Positions 53,985 to 63,567 of a DNA stretch of 64,000 bases are shown piece by piece. The DNA comes from Pedobacter suwonensis (GTDB lineage: Bacteria; Bacteroidota; Bacteroidia; Sphingobacteriales; Sphingobacteriaceae): the NCBI RefSeq assembly GCF_900111825.1, contig NZ_FOJM01000011.1, forward strand, positions 1-64,000, given 5' to 3'. Position numbers and translations under genes: made by a program. The notes beneath the pieces were generated by a model, which worked only from the letters and a program-made list of their open reading frames with translations, did no database searches and was not told the origin of the DNA. How positions within the stretch are numbered: the first letter of the stretch is position 1; the number at the start of each line of letters is the position of its first letter.

Positions 53985-56900
53985 TTAAAATCCTGCTCTT
54001 ACCATAAATCCAAAAGTTCTTGTTGCTGGATTGGAACCGGCATTTGTAATGGTTTGTGTCCACCTTGAACCTGAGGTTAATTGCTCTGGATCCAAATCCT
54101 TAATTGTTCTGTATAAATAAAATAAGTTTCTTCCAAAAGCAGATACCTGCAAGTTTTTGGCGCCTATTTTTTTAGCTACGGTAACCGGAATTTTATAGCC
54201 AAAGGTTATTTCACGCATTTTGATGTAGTTATTTTTAATTACATAAAGTTCGTAGCGTGATGAACTATATTGTGGACCTCCCCAATTGTACGTATTCCAG
54301 TAATAATAAGACTGGGAAATTACATTGGTGTTTGCCTGACCATTTTCTAATACACCCTGCATAAGCATACCATCATGATATACTTTTTCTCCATTTGGGC
54401 CTTGAGTTCCTGTGGTTTGAATTCCAATACCTGCTGCATTTCGGTAGTAAGTTAAACCACCACTTTCGGTATCCATATAATTTAAGCTTTCTTTAAGCAA
54501 ACCACGGCTAATCATCCAGTTAATACCAGTCGGCATTACATGGCCACCATACCGGAAGTCCATCACAATATCCATAGAGAAATTTTTATAGGCAAAGCTG
54601 TTGATAAAACCACCTATCACTTTTGGCATTGCATTGCCCGCTTTAATCATATTATTTGCATCAATTTTGTATAAGCCATCACTGTTGATAATTGCATTTC
54701 CATTTGCATCTCTTGCAATAGGATGTACGTATATATCACCCATAGGCTGTCCTACAATTGATTTTAACTGAGCTGCATTACCATCGTAATCTGCATGAAT
54801 TAGTTCGGTTGCACCATTGGCTAATTTCTCTACAACATTTTTGTTGTTAGAAAAATTAATGGTAGAATTCCAACTAAAATTAGTCGTTCTTATTGGTGTA
54901 GCACTCAATGCAACTTCTAAACCTTTATTTCTCAGGGTACCAACATTGGCTAAAATAGATGTTGCTCCCGATGATGAAGGGATCGTTAATGGTAAAATTT
55001 GGTCGTTAATCTGTGCGTTATAATATGACATATCCAAACGTAGGCGGTCTTTTAAGAAACGCATTTCCAATCCAAACTCAAGTTCTTTTTTACGTTCAGG
55101 CTTAATGAGTTCATTCCCAAATGAGGTGGGAATGGTAGTATAAAGCACTGAATTTGAACCACCTTGTGTACCCAAAGTATTTTGTGTGTAAGCAACGTTA
55201 GCCAAATAGATTGAGGGATAATTACCCACGATACCCCAGGAGGCTCTCAATTTACCATAGCTGATTGCTTCAGGCAATTTAAATGCTTCTGAAAACACGA
55301 AACCAGAGTTTACAGAAGGATAAACAAAACTATTCTCGTTAGGATTCATAGTAGAGGTTCTATCTCTGCGTACTGTCCCTTCAACAAATAGATAATCTCT
55401 AAAACTAGCATTCAATGTTCCTAAAAGAGCATCCTTAACCAATGTTCTACGATAGTTTAAACCATTATTAAAAGTCGCCATGTTATTCGATGCACTTAAA
55501 TCATACCAGTTTTCGACACTTAAACCTCCATTAGTTTCGCGTTGTACTGAGTTATAGGTTTCACGTGTGGCTGTGTAACCGCCCATCGCAGTAATACCTA
55601 TATCTTTAGTAATTTTCTTTGAATAAGTAAGCAATGCATCTCCATAAAGGATTTTGCTATTGTAATTCATTAAACCGAAAAATCCTGAATTCGGATTAAA
55701 GGCAATTGGAACTTCATTTGGTTTTGAAGTTTCAGTTTTTTGTGAAGTGATATCCGATGAAACACGTGCTCTTAGTTTTAAATTATCAGTAATACTCAAA
55801 GTATTGGTTAAACTACCGATAATACGATCACTGAACTCATTTTCATTATTTTCTCTGACATTCCAAATATAATCGGCAACATCAGCTTTAAACCCTGGAT
55901 AGATGATGTTTTCTGATGGAGTTAAACTCTGATTGGTACCAGTTACAAACTTATAGCCTCTACTGGTTTTATATCTGGCATTGTACCATTCCGGATTATC
56001 AAACCGACCGATCATCCCTGTAAAGTTATTAATCATTCGGTCTACCATAAATGGCCTGTTATGTGTGTATTGATTGATGTAATTAACAATCAGATCAGTT
56101 GTAAATCTTTTTCCTAACTTAAACGATGTATTTAAATTGGCAATATTCTTTTCGTTTTTTGTACCGTAACTCACGCCTTGATTATCTTGACGTGTTAGCG
56201 ATAGGCGAATGTTTGAGTTATCCGTCGTATTCGATATGGCTACATTTACATTGGAATTATTTGCAGTTTGAAAAAATTTAGCGTAGTTATCAATCTGAGC
56301 TTCATAAGGTCTAATTTGTCCGTCCCAAGTAAGCGTAGGTTTTCCGTCAAATAAGGGACCAAAATTGATGCTAAAGGCACCAACACCTCTAGTTTCTTTA
56401 CTACCATTTCCATCCAAATCCTGGTAGATAAACCCATCTGCTGCCTGGCCAGCGTTTGAGTAAAAAGGGTCAATACCAGGACCACGAACATTCTGATATC
56501 TGGGCAAATAAGCTACTTTATCATGAGTGTAATTAGCATTAAAATCAACACTAAATCCTTTAGCACCTTTGCCACTCTTAGTGGTAATTAACACAACACC
56601 GTTCACAGCTTCTGAACCATAAAGAGCTGCAGCAGAGGCTCCCTTTAAAATAGATATGCTTTCAATATCTTCATTATTAATATCCAATAAACCGTTTCCT
56701 CTCATACGCTGGTCTCCCCAATAATCATTATTAGCATATTCACCATCACGGATAGGTACACCATCTAAAACAATTAGGGGCTGCGTTTTATTAGTAATTG
56801 AATTTACGCCTCGAATATTAATATTTACACCACTAGTTGCCCCACCAGGTGCTGATGCAATTCTAACTCCAGGTGCTTTACCGTACATTGCGCTTGCAAA

Positions 56901-57311
56901 GTTTGTTGCTCCCGCCTGGGTAATTTCCTTTGAAGAAATTGTGCTAACTGCATATCCAAGAGATTTAGCTTCTCTTTTAACACCTAGTGCAGTTACTACA
57001 ACCTCACTTAATGCATTTGCGTCTTCTATCAATGTTATGCTGAATGAATTCTGCCCATTGACTGTTACTTCATTTCTACGGAAACCTACAGCAGTAAACA
57101 CGAGTATATCATTCTGCTGTACATTTATTGAAAATTTTCCAGAAGCATCTGTTTGTGTTACTTTGGATGTTCCTTTAATAGAAACGCTTACGCCAGGAAG
57201 GGGTCCTGATGCGTCTTTTACCGTACCGGTAACATTTTTCTGTGCAAAAGCACTTATTGTTATAAAACATAACAATAATATACTCAAACACCTTAAGTAC
57301 ATTTTTTTCAT
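53985..57311 (-). CDS. SusC/RagA-family TonB-dependent transporter (fucoside locus)
   Basis: Outer-membrane importer, 1108 aa. The signal peptide (CLSILLLCFITISAFAQ) is followed directly by the carboxypeptidase-like domain (VTGTVKDASGPLPGVSVSIKG), with no STN domain. The plug has the usual EVVVTALGVKREAKSLGYAVS and ILKGASAAALYGSEAVNGVVLITTKSG, and the barrel ends FGFMVRAGF. The lack of STN fits regulation by the adjacent ROK repressor rather than by sigma/FecR, in contrast to the locus at 23315-33072. Confidence 0.94.
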   Translation of the reverse strand: MKKMYLRCLSILLLCFITISAFAQKNVTGTVKDASGPLPGVSVSIKGTSKVTQTDASGKFSINVQQNDILVFTAVGFRRNEVTVNGQNSFSITLIEDANALSEVVVTALGVKREAKSLGYAVSTISSKEITQAGATNFASAMYGKAPGVRIASAPGGATSGVNINIRGVNSITNKTQPLIVLDGVPIRDGEYANNDYWGDQRMRGNGLLDINNEDIESISILKGASAAALYGSEAVNGVVLITTKSGKGAKGFSVDFNANYTHDKVAYLPRYQNVRGPGIDPFYSNAGQAADGFIYQDLDGNGSKETRGVGAFSINFGPLFDGKPTLTWDGQIRPYEAQIDNYAKFFQTANNSNVNVAISNTTDNSNIRLSLTRQDNQGVSYGTKNEKNIANLNTSFKLGKRFTTDLIVNYINQYTHNRPFMVDRMINNFTGMIGRFDNPEWYNARYKTSRGYKFVTGTNQSLTPSENIIYPGFKADVADYIWNVRENNENEFSDRIIGSLTNTLSITDNLKLRARVSSDITSQKTETSKPNEVPIAFNPNSGFFGLMNYNSKILYGDALLTYSKKITKDIGITAMGGYTATRETYNSVQRETNGGLSVENWYDLSASNNMATFNNGLNYRRTLVKDALLGTLNASFRDYLFVEGTVRRDRTSTMNPNENSFVYPSVNSGFVFSEAFKLPEAISYGKLRASWGIVGNYPSIYLANVAYTQNTLGTQGGSNSVLYTTIPTSFGNELIKPERKKELEFGLEMRFLKDRLRLDMSYYNAQINDQILPLTIPSSSGATSILANVGTLRNKGLEVALSATPIRTTNFSWNSTINFSNNKNVVEKLANGATELIHADYDGNAAQLKSIVGQPMGDIYVHPIARDANGNAIINSDGLYKIDANNMIKAGNAMPKVIGGFINSFAYKNFSMDIVMDFRYGGHVMPTGINWMISRGLLKESLNYMDTESGGLTYYRNAAGIGIQTTGTQGPNGEKVYHDGMLMQGVLENGQANTNVISQSYYYWNTYNWGGPQYSSSRYELYVIKNNYIKMREITFGYKIPVTVAKKIGAKNLQVSAFGRNLFYLYRTIKDLDPEQLTSGSRWTQTITNAGSNPATRTFGFMVRAGF

Positions 57312-57432
57312 AATTTTTAGTTTAGTTTTAGATTAGTTTAAATAATTGTTGACTTTACAGTGAGCCTCTTTATTTCTTCATATCGAATTGGTTTTGGTTA
57401 AATATTGATCTTCTATTTGTTAGCTATCCAAT

Positions 57433-58623
57433 TTAATGGAACTGGTTATATTCGATTACCAAACTTCCAGCGGCCAATAATTCGGCTTCATCTGTTAGGG
57501 TAGAGAGTTTTATTTCGGTTTGTTCGGCTATCCGGGGAATACAAAATTCATGAATGGCTTGTTGTATCGGCGGCAAAAGCATTTTACCCGCCTTTGCGCC
57601 CCGCCCGCTTAAAACAATACATTCAGGATTTAACAGATGTATTAAAGTGGCTACTCCTTTACCCAATTGAAAAATCGCTTTTGCCAAAACAGATATGGCT
57701 ACCGGATCTTGTTCACGTACAGCATGTAAGAAATGATCTGCAGGATGTTTACTTTTATCATTGAACAATGCCATCATACTCGATTCTGCACCTGCAGCTA
57801 TGGCCTCTTCTGCTCGTTTAGCCATTACTAATAGAGAGGTATCAACCTCTAAACAGCCTCTTCTGCCGCAAGAACACAAATTGTCGCTGTCAGAAAGCGG
57901 AATATGACTAAATTCACCGGCATTGCCGCCACTACCCCGGTATAATTTGCCATTTACGATGATTCCCAAACCTGTTCCCCAGCCAATATTGACAACCATC
58001 ACATCTTTTAAATCAACGGCTTCTCCGAAATTTAATTCGGCCAGTGCAATCAAACTGGAATCATTGTCGATATGTACCGGTAAATTGATTTTCGAAGAAA
58101 GGTATTTTTGTAAAGTTGTTCCCTTTTTAACTTTAAGAAAAGAGTGGTTAACGCCCTCATCAGCATTGACAAAACCTGGCATACCTATCCCAACTCCTAG
58201 AATGTCTGTTCTGTTGATTTTAGATTGATCGATACTGCTATTGATGAAATCAATAAGGTCTCCAATATTACACTCATTTGATGACAGCTCAAATTCTAAA
58301 GTCTGAATAGGTGTAACCATTTTTCTCGAAAGGTTATAAATGGTTAGCCTGGATGTAAGCTGATCCATTGCAATGGCAACAATATATTTCTTCAGATTCG
58401 GATTAATCAGGAACATTGCCGGCCTTCTGCCACCTGTTGATGGCGCAAAACCCTCTTCTGTAATATAACCTTCAGCTATTAAACCATTAACAACGGCGGT
58501 AACCAAAGGCAAACTCTTTTGCGTTAGCTTACTCAGATCTGTAAGCGAAAGCGATTTTTTATAATACAAATGCTTGATAACACCAGCCCTAAGCAGCTGA
58601 TTTTTAGCGACAATTACAGACAT
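57433..58623 (-). CDS. ROK-family transcriptional regulator
   Basis: ROK (NagC/XylR-type) repressor, 396 aa. An N-terminal winged helix-turn-helix (about 10-75: GVIKHLYYKKSLSLTDLSKLTQKSLPLVTAVVNGLIAEGYI) precedes the sugar-kinase-like domain with GVGIGMPGFVN, VNIGWGTGLGIIVNGKLY, GNAGEFSHIPL and the zinc-binding CSCGRRGCLE. It lies 121 bp upstream of susC on the same strand and probably represses the locus until a monosaccharide inducer binds. A TAAGTTTG box lies at 58648-58641 (minus strand). Kinase activity is unlikely because of the DNA-binding domain. Confidence 0.92.
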   Translation of the reverse strand: MSVIVAKNQLLRAGVIKHLYYKKSLSLTDLSKLTQKSLPLVTAVVNGLIAEGYITEEGFAPSTGGRRPAMFLINPNLKKYIVAIAMDQLTSRLTIYNLSRKMVTPIQTLEFELSSNECNIGDLIDFINSSIDQSKINRTDILGVGIGMPGFVNADEGVNHSFLKVKKGTTLQKYLSSKINLPVHIDNDSSLIALAELNFGEAVDLKDVMVVNIGWGTGLGIIVNGKLYRGSGGNAGEFSHIPLSDSDNLCSCGRRGCLEVDTSLLVMAKRAEEAIAAGAESSMMALFNDKSKHPADHFLHAVREQDPVAISVLAKAIFQLGKGVATLIHLLNPECIVLSGRGAKAGKMLLPPIQQAIHEFCIPRIAEQTEIKLSTLTDEAELLAAGSLVIEYNQFH

Positions 58624-58722
58624 GATATTTGATTACAATTCAAACTTAAAAAATATTTTTAAAACATTAGTATACTTTTTAATTTTTTTTAAAAGTTAAT
58701 TATAAATGCTTTGTAAATGAAA

Positions 58723-58751
58723 AGGGCGAATAATCTTTGATTATCCGCCCT
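58723..58751 (-). terminator. Intrinsic terminator after lepB
   Basis: On the minus strand AGGGCGGATAATC (58751-58739) pairs with GATTATTCGCCCT (58735-58723) around a 3-nt loop, with one G-U pair, followed by TTTTC. It lies about 20 bp after the lepB stop codon. Confidence 0.75.
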
Positions 58752-58771
58752 CTTTAAAGAATTATATTCTA

Positions 58772-59965
58772 TTAATGGATCCCCATAAACAGCCTGCTCC
58801 ACCTTATTTTATGTAAAAAAGATGCGGTGCTATCCCAGCTCATCCAAACAAATAAAGCCTTACCCACAATATGATCTTCAGGCACAAATCCCCAGTAACG
58901 CGAATCGGCTGAATTATGGCGATTATCCCCCATCATCCAGTAGTAGTCCATTTTAAAAGTATAAGTTGTGGCTACTTGATCATTTATATACCAAACCCCG
59001 GCCTTTTGTTCAACTTTGTTTCCTTCGTAAGTTCTGATTGCCCTGTAATATAATGGCATGGTATTGCTATCTATTTTAACAGTCCAACCCTTTGAAGGGA
59101 TTTTAATCGGTCCGAAGTTATCCCTGTTCCATACCCTGTTTGGATCGTTTGGAAAAACGCCGCCCGGAACGGCTCCGGCAGGGTCAGGACTCAATGTCAC
59201 TGATTTTACAAAGTCAAAAGTTTTTAGCTTTTCAGCAATTTCGGGTGTAGCATCTACGATGTAAGTATTCGCAGCTACTGCAGGTACACTTCCCAGGTTT
59301 AAATTAAACTCATCAAGGGCTGCGTAATTAAAGTCCATGGTTTTAAACTCAATACGATACGGCATCATCCCCGTACTTTTTAAAGGTTCATCTTTACCAT
59401 TTACATTAGCAATGCCATTACGCATCGAAATGACATCACCCGGAATACCAATACATCTTTTAATAAAATTCTCGCGCTTATCTACCGGACGGTCTACAAT
59501 GGTATAGGTACTCCTCACCTGTTCCCGGCCCATGCTCCGTACCAAAGCATAATAACTTTCTGCCTGGTTTTCTACAGCAACGGTATCTCCTTCAGGAAAG
59601 TTAAATACCACGACATCGTTTCTTTTAATTTTAGACAAACCTGGCAAACGGTGATATTTCCACTGAACACCATCCCAGTAAGCTTTGGTAGATGTGGTTA
59701 AAGGCATGGTGTGGTGAGCAAAAGGAAAAGCAACCGGCGTCATGGGAATACGTGCGCCATAATTAACCTTGCTTACAAAAAGGAAATCGCCAATCAGTAA
59801 GGATCGCTCCATCGAACCGGATGGAATGGTATAGGCTTCGATAAAAAACACACGGATGATCGTTGCGGCCACGACGGCAAATACAATTGCATCAACCCAT
59901 TCGCGGGTTTTCGTTTTTTTCTTCTTTGGGGCATCTTTTTTTCGTTGCCAGAATTTATAATTCAT
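58772..59965 (-). CDS. lepB: Signal peptidase I
   Basis: Type I signal peptidase that cleaves Sec/Tat signal peptides at the periplasmic face. A basic N-terminus precedes one transmembrane helix (about 24-42), then the catalytic Ser51 (IPSGSMERSLL) and Lys169 (ENFIKRCIGIPGD); the last conserved box is MMGDNRHNSADSRYWGFV. The length of 397 aa, with a long insert between the conserved boxes, is typical of Bacteroidota. It lies downstream of dapB in the conserved parA-parB-DUF5683-dapB-lepB order. Confidence 0.96.
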   Translation of the reverse strand: MNYKFWQRKKDAPKKKKTKTREWVDAIVFAVVAATIIRVFFIEAYTIPSGSMERSLLIGDFLFVSKVNYGARIPMTPVAFPFAHHTMPLTTSTKAYWDGVQWKYHRLPGLSKIKRNDVVVFNFPEGDTVAVENQAESYYALVRSMGREQVRSTYTIVDRPVDKRENFIKRCIGIPGDVISMRNGIANVNGKDEPLKSTGMMPYRIEFKTMDFNYAALDEFNLNLGSVPAVAANTYIVDATPEIAEKLKTFDFVKSVTLSPDPAGAVPGGVFPNDPNRVWNRDNFGPIKIPSKGWTVKIDSNTMPLYYRAIRTYEGNKVEQKAGVWYINDQVATTYTFKMDYYWMMGDNRHNSADSRYWGFVPEDHIVGKALFVWMSWDSTASFLHKIRWSRLFMGIH

Positions 59966-60102
59966 ATGTCTTATTTTTGGTTTAGCGATTTATCAAATCG
60001 GCCACCGGTTATCTGTAATCCTTTACTGTCGTTTCACAGTTTTATTTCCTGATTGGTTAATCTGTGAACCGGAAACTTTAACTGCTAACTGAAAACTTTT
60101 GC

Positions 60103-60837
60103 TTATTCAAAAATATCAGTAATGCTGAAAAATCCTTTTTTATCTTTCAACCACTCTGCCGCTACAACTGCACCTAAAGCAAAACCAGCTCTGTTATGCG
60201 CGGTATGTTTAATTTCTATTTCATCTACCTCGCTACTGTAAATCACCGTATGCGTACCTGGTATGTTTTCGATTCTATGCGATTCGATCAGCAGTTGTTC
60301 GGCTTTCGGAAATAATTCAACATCAGTTCCTACTACCTCATTTAACCACTCCTGTTTCCTATCCAGGTTATCCACGATTCCTTCTGCCAGGGTAATGGCT
60401 GTGCCACTTGGTGCATCAAGCTTTTGTGTATGGTGAATTTCTTCTACCTGCACATCATAAGCGGGATAATTATTCATCAACCTGGCCAAAGTTTGATTAA
60501 GTTTAAAAAACAAATTCACGCCAATACTGAAGTTAGACCCATAAAGCAAAGTATTGTTACTTTTATCGCAATCATCTTTTACTTCCTGCAATTTCCCATA
60601 CCAACCCGTTGTTCCTACAACCACGGGTACATTTGCATCAAAGCAAGCGTCAATATTTTTTAAAACCGAATCAGGCGTGCTGAAGTCGATAGCCACATCA
60701 GCTGTTTTCAAATTTTGTCTGGTTAAATCTTCCTGATTATCAATCGTTATTTTGAGAATAATTTCATGGCCACGTTCTACTGCAAATTTTTCGATAATCT
60801 GCCCCATTTTGCCATATCCTAAAAGCGCAATTTTCAT
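60103..60837 (-). CDS. dapB: 4-hydroxy-tetrahydrodipicolinate reductase
   Basis: DapB, NAD(P)H-dependent reductase of the diaminopimelate/lysine pathway supplying peptidoglycan. The nucleotide-binding GYGKMGQ motif (8-14) and the catalytic box EIHHTQKLDAPSGTA are intact, as is the VVGTTGW segment. The length of 244 aa is normal. It sits in the conserved chromosome-partition cluster, 116 bp after the DUF5683 gene. Confidence 0.96.
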   Translation of the reverse strand: MKIALLGYGKMGQIIEKFAVERGHEIILKITIDNQEDLTRQNLKTADVAIDFSTPDSVLKNIDACFDANVPVVVGTTGWYGKLQEVKDDCDKSNNTLLYGSNFSIGVNLFFKLNQTLARLMNNYPAYDVQVEEIHHTQKLDAPSGTAITLAEGIVDNLDRKQEWLNEVVGTDVELFPKAEQLLIESHRIENIPGTHTVIYSSEVDEIEIKHTAHNRAGFALGAVVAAEWLKDKKGFFSITDIFE

Positions 60838-60953
60838 TTCGTTATGTTTGTTTTTTCAGTTATCATTTTAGTAGGCAACCCTAACCGTCCAGGTCGCAAT
60901 TATCGCGATCTTAATATTTGTTCTTTTATTGCTATCCATGATCGCTTACGGCA

Positions 60954-61667
60954 TTAGAACGTCAAAGATAATTTTAGCGCCGGCGTCAAATTGAAACCGT
61001 ACATAGAATCGGCACCCATTACAGCCGGCATTACCCTGAAAGAAAGATTGTCATCAATATTAAAGAAATGCAGGCGGGCTGCAACATAGGCATCTATAAT
61101 GTTGGCTGCATACAGCAAGCCGTAAGAAAAATACACAATCTGCGAATTCCGCTTGTATAAACTTTTCCCATCCAGAATACCTTGATTGCTGTATTGTGTC
61201 AAATCTAATTTTTTGCCAGGATGATCCTCACGGTATTGTGCTTCTGCCAAAAAACGTTTATAATTTTTCCGGCTGTCCATTAGCGATAAAGTAAGTGCAG
61301 TGGCACCGCCGTAAATAGCCGCGATTTTACCACCTGTGTAAAGCTTTTGAAAAAACTGGCTTTTTCCGGCCCTGGTACCATAACCATCATTAAGCAATTG
61401 AATATTATACAATTGCCCCCAGCCGGGTATAATCATCGATCTGAAAACAGCTTTCCTACCGGCAACTTTACCTGGGTTAACATACCTGGCTTTCATCGAA
61501 TCCTTTCTGGTTATCGGTTTTTTAGCCACGGTATCTAAAGATTTGGATAATTTGATCTTTGAGGTATCAGCGGGTTTTATCAAAGTATCCTTAACCTGCG
61601 CAGCGGCAAAGTTCACCAGAAAAAATGCAAATGTAGCAACCAGTATAAAAAGCTTAGTCTTTTGCAT
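60954..61667 (-). CDS. DUF5683 membrane protein
   Basis: A 237-residue envelope protein of the uncharacterised DUF5683 family, regularly found between parB and dapB in Bacteroidota. An N-terminal signal peptide (LFILVATFAFFLVNFAAAQ) is followed by the characteristic RSMIIPGWGQLYN block, then two or three hydrophobic segments (IAAIYGGATALTLSLM, IVYFSYGLLYAANIIDAYVAA) and a beta-rich end. Its start overlaps the parB stop codon by one base, indicating coupling. Function is unknown. Confidence 0.88.
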   Translation of the reverse strand: MQKTKLFILVATFAFFLVNFAAAQVKDTLIKPADTSKIKLSKSLDTVAKKPITRKDSMKARYVNPGKVAGRKAVFRSMIIPGWGQLYNIQLLNDGYGTRAGKSQFFQKLYTGGKIAAIYGGATALTLSLMDSRKNYKRFLAEAQYREDHPGKKLDLTQYSNQGILDGKSLYKRNSQIVYFSYGLLYAANIIDAYVAARLHFFNIDDNLSFRVMPAVMGADSMYGFNLTPALKLSLTF

Positions 61668-62575
61668 TACCAGTCTAATAATTCCAGAATCCGGTTTAAG
61701 TCTTCATCGCTCATAAACGGAATTTCTATTGCGCCCTTACCGTTCTGACTTACCTTCAACTTTACACGGGTAGCGAATTTAGATGCCAGATCATCCTGTA
61801 ATTTCTGATATTGAAAGGAAACCGCTTTTTCCTTTGGCTTTTCGCTGGCTTTTAAAGGAATATGCTGCAAATTACGCACGAGTTCTTCCACTTTACGTAC
61901 GGATAAGCCTTTTTCTAAAATTTCCTGGTGGATGAACAATTGTTTGTCTACCCCGTCAACATTAATCAATGCTCTTGCATGTCCCATGCTAATTCGCTGA
62001 TCGCGGATGGACGCCTGAATTGCAGGCGGAAGTTTTAACAACCGCAGGTAATTGGTAACCGTAGTACGGTTTTTACCCACCCGTTCGCCTAATTGCTCTT
62101 GTTTTAAACCCACTTCATCAATCATCCTCTGAAAACTTAGTGCAACTTCAATGGCATTTAAATTTTCGCGCTGAATATTTTCGATCAGGGCCATTTCCAA
62201 CATCTGTTGGTCGTTGGCACTGCGGATGTAGGCAGGCACTTGCGTTAAACCAGCCAGCTTCGAAGCCCTGAACCTGCGTTCACCTGAAATGAGCTGGTAT
62301 TTATTAGCCGACAGTTTTCTAACCGTAATGGGCTGTATCAAACCCTGCACCTTTATCGAATCGGCAAGTTCATTTAAAGCTACCTGATCAAATTCGGTAC
62401 GGGGCTGGTAAGGATTGGTTTCAACTTCAGTTAAACTTACGTGACTGATATTGCCAATCTGCTCGGTTTCGCTCACCGCATTTACCTGTTGTTTAGGCGG
62501 ATGAGTAGATTCGCTATCATCTAAAAGCGCACTTAACCCTCTTCCTAAACCTGTTTTTCGCTGAAAAGATGTCAT
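61667..62575 (-). CDS. parB: Chromosome-partitioning protein ParB
   Basis: ParB CTPase clamp that binds parS and segregates replicated origins with ParA. The N-terminal ParA-contacting stretch is RGLSALLDD; the CTP-binding motifs (LIQPITVRKL, ISGERRFRASKLAG, ENIQRENLNAIE) and the helix-turn-helix (EQLGERVGKNRTTVTNYLRLLKLP) follow, with a C-terminal dimerisation domain. The length of 302 aa is normal. It lies 7 bp after parA. I found no parS-like TGTTTCACGTGAAACA in the window. Confidence 0.96.
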   Translation of the reverse strand: MTSFQRKTGLGRGLSALLDDSESTHPPKQQVNAVSETEQIGNISHVSLTEVETNPYQPRTEFDQVALNELADSIKVQGLIQPITVRKLSANKYQLISGERRFRASKLAGLTQVPAYIRSANDQQMLEMALIENIQRENLNAIEVALSFQRMIDEVGLKQEQLGERVGKNRTTVTNYLRLLKLPPAIQASIRDQRISMGHARALINVDGVDKQLFIHQEILEKGLSVRKVEELVRNLQHIPLKASEKPKEKAVSFQYQKLQDDLASKFATRVKLKVSQNGKGAIEIPFMSDEDLNRILELLDW

Positions 62576-62582
62576 CTATAAT

Positions 62583-63386
62583 TTATAAAGTTGCTGTTCC
62601 AATGTTTTCTTCTTCCTTTAAAAGGCCGTTTTTCTTTACAATCTCACGGGCCAGGTTCAGATAGTTGATGGCACCTTTGCAATTCGCATCGTGCATAATC
62701 ACCGAAACACCATAACTTGGTGCCTCACTTAAACGGGTATTACGTTGAATGATGGTATCGAAAACCAATTCGTTAAAATGCGTTTTCACCTCTTCTACCA
62801 CCTGGTTTGATAAGCGCAAACGAACATCATACATGGTTAATAAAATACCTTCGATTTCCAGGTCAGGGTTTAAGCGGTTCTGAACAATTTTGATGGTATT
62901 TAACAATTTGCCCAAACCTTCCAGTGCGAAATACTCGCACTGCACCGGAATAATAACCGAATCGGCAGCAGTTAACGCATTAATGGTAATTAAACCTAAA
63001 GATGGCGAACAATCGATGATGATAAAATCATACTGATCTTTAACTTTCTCCAAAACCGCTTTCATTTTATACTCACGGTTGTTGAGGTTGATCATCTCGA
63101 TTTCTGCACCCACCAGGTCGATGTGTGCCGGCAATAAATCTAAATTTGGGGTATCCGTTTTCTGGATGGCCTGGAGCGGATCAATATCGTTAATGATACA
63201 CTCATAAACACTATCTTTGATATTCCGTGGATCAAAACCGATACCTGAAGTTGAATTGGCCTGAGGATCAGCATCTACCAGTAAAGTTTTGTATTCCAGT
63301 ACGGCTAAACTAGCAGCCAGGTTTATAGATGAAGTTGTTTTACCAACGCCACCTTTTTGATTTGCTAATGCAATAATTTTGCTCAT
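62583..63386 (-). CDS. parA: Chromosome-partitioning ATPase ParA/Soj
   Basis: Walker-type ATPase, partner of ParB, 267 aa. The deviant Walker A motif KGGVGKTTSS (near residues 11-20), LLVDADPQANST and IIDCSPSLGLITINAL are all present. It has no N-terminal DNA-binding extension, so it is of the chromosomal Soj type rather than the plasmid P1 type. It begins the minus-strand par/dap/lep cluster and diverges from the FMN-reductase gene at 63568. Confidence 0.96.
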   Translation of the reverse strand: MSKIIALANQKGGVGKTTSSINLAASLAVLEYKTLLVDADPQANSTSGIGFDPRNIKDSVYECIINDIDPLQAIQKTDTPNLDLLPAHIDLVGAEIEMINLNNREYKMKAVLEKVKDQYDFIIIDCSPSLGLITINALTAADSVIIPVQCEYFALEGLGKLLNTIKIVQNRLNPDLEIEGILLTMYDVRLRLSNQVVEEVKTHFNELVFDTIIQRNTRLSEAPSYGVSVIMHDANCKGAINYLNLAREIVKKNGLLKEEENIGTATL

Positions 63387-63437
63387 CTATGTATCAGAAA
63401 TTTACTTAACGTTTATTTGGGCTGTGTTATTTATGCG

Positions 63438-63466
63438 TTTAAATTGGCAAAAAAGTTCTATTTTTG
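63438..63466 (+). promoter_or_regulatory. Candidate promoter of the FMN-reductase gene
   Basis: TTTA (63438-63441), a 17-nt spacer and TATTTTTG (63459-63466), an exact minus 7 match. The leader to the ATG at 63568 would be about 95 nt. Confidence 0.4.
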
Positions 63467-63567
63467 CGTTATTTACGGCCTTTTTCACAATCAGCTAAGA
63501 TACAAACTATATGGCAATTTTAGCAAGAAGCATATTTGGGTTTTACACATCTTATTAACAATTATCC

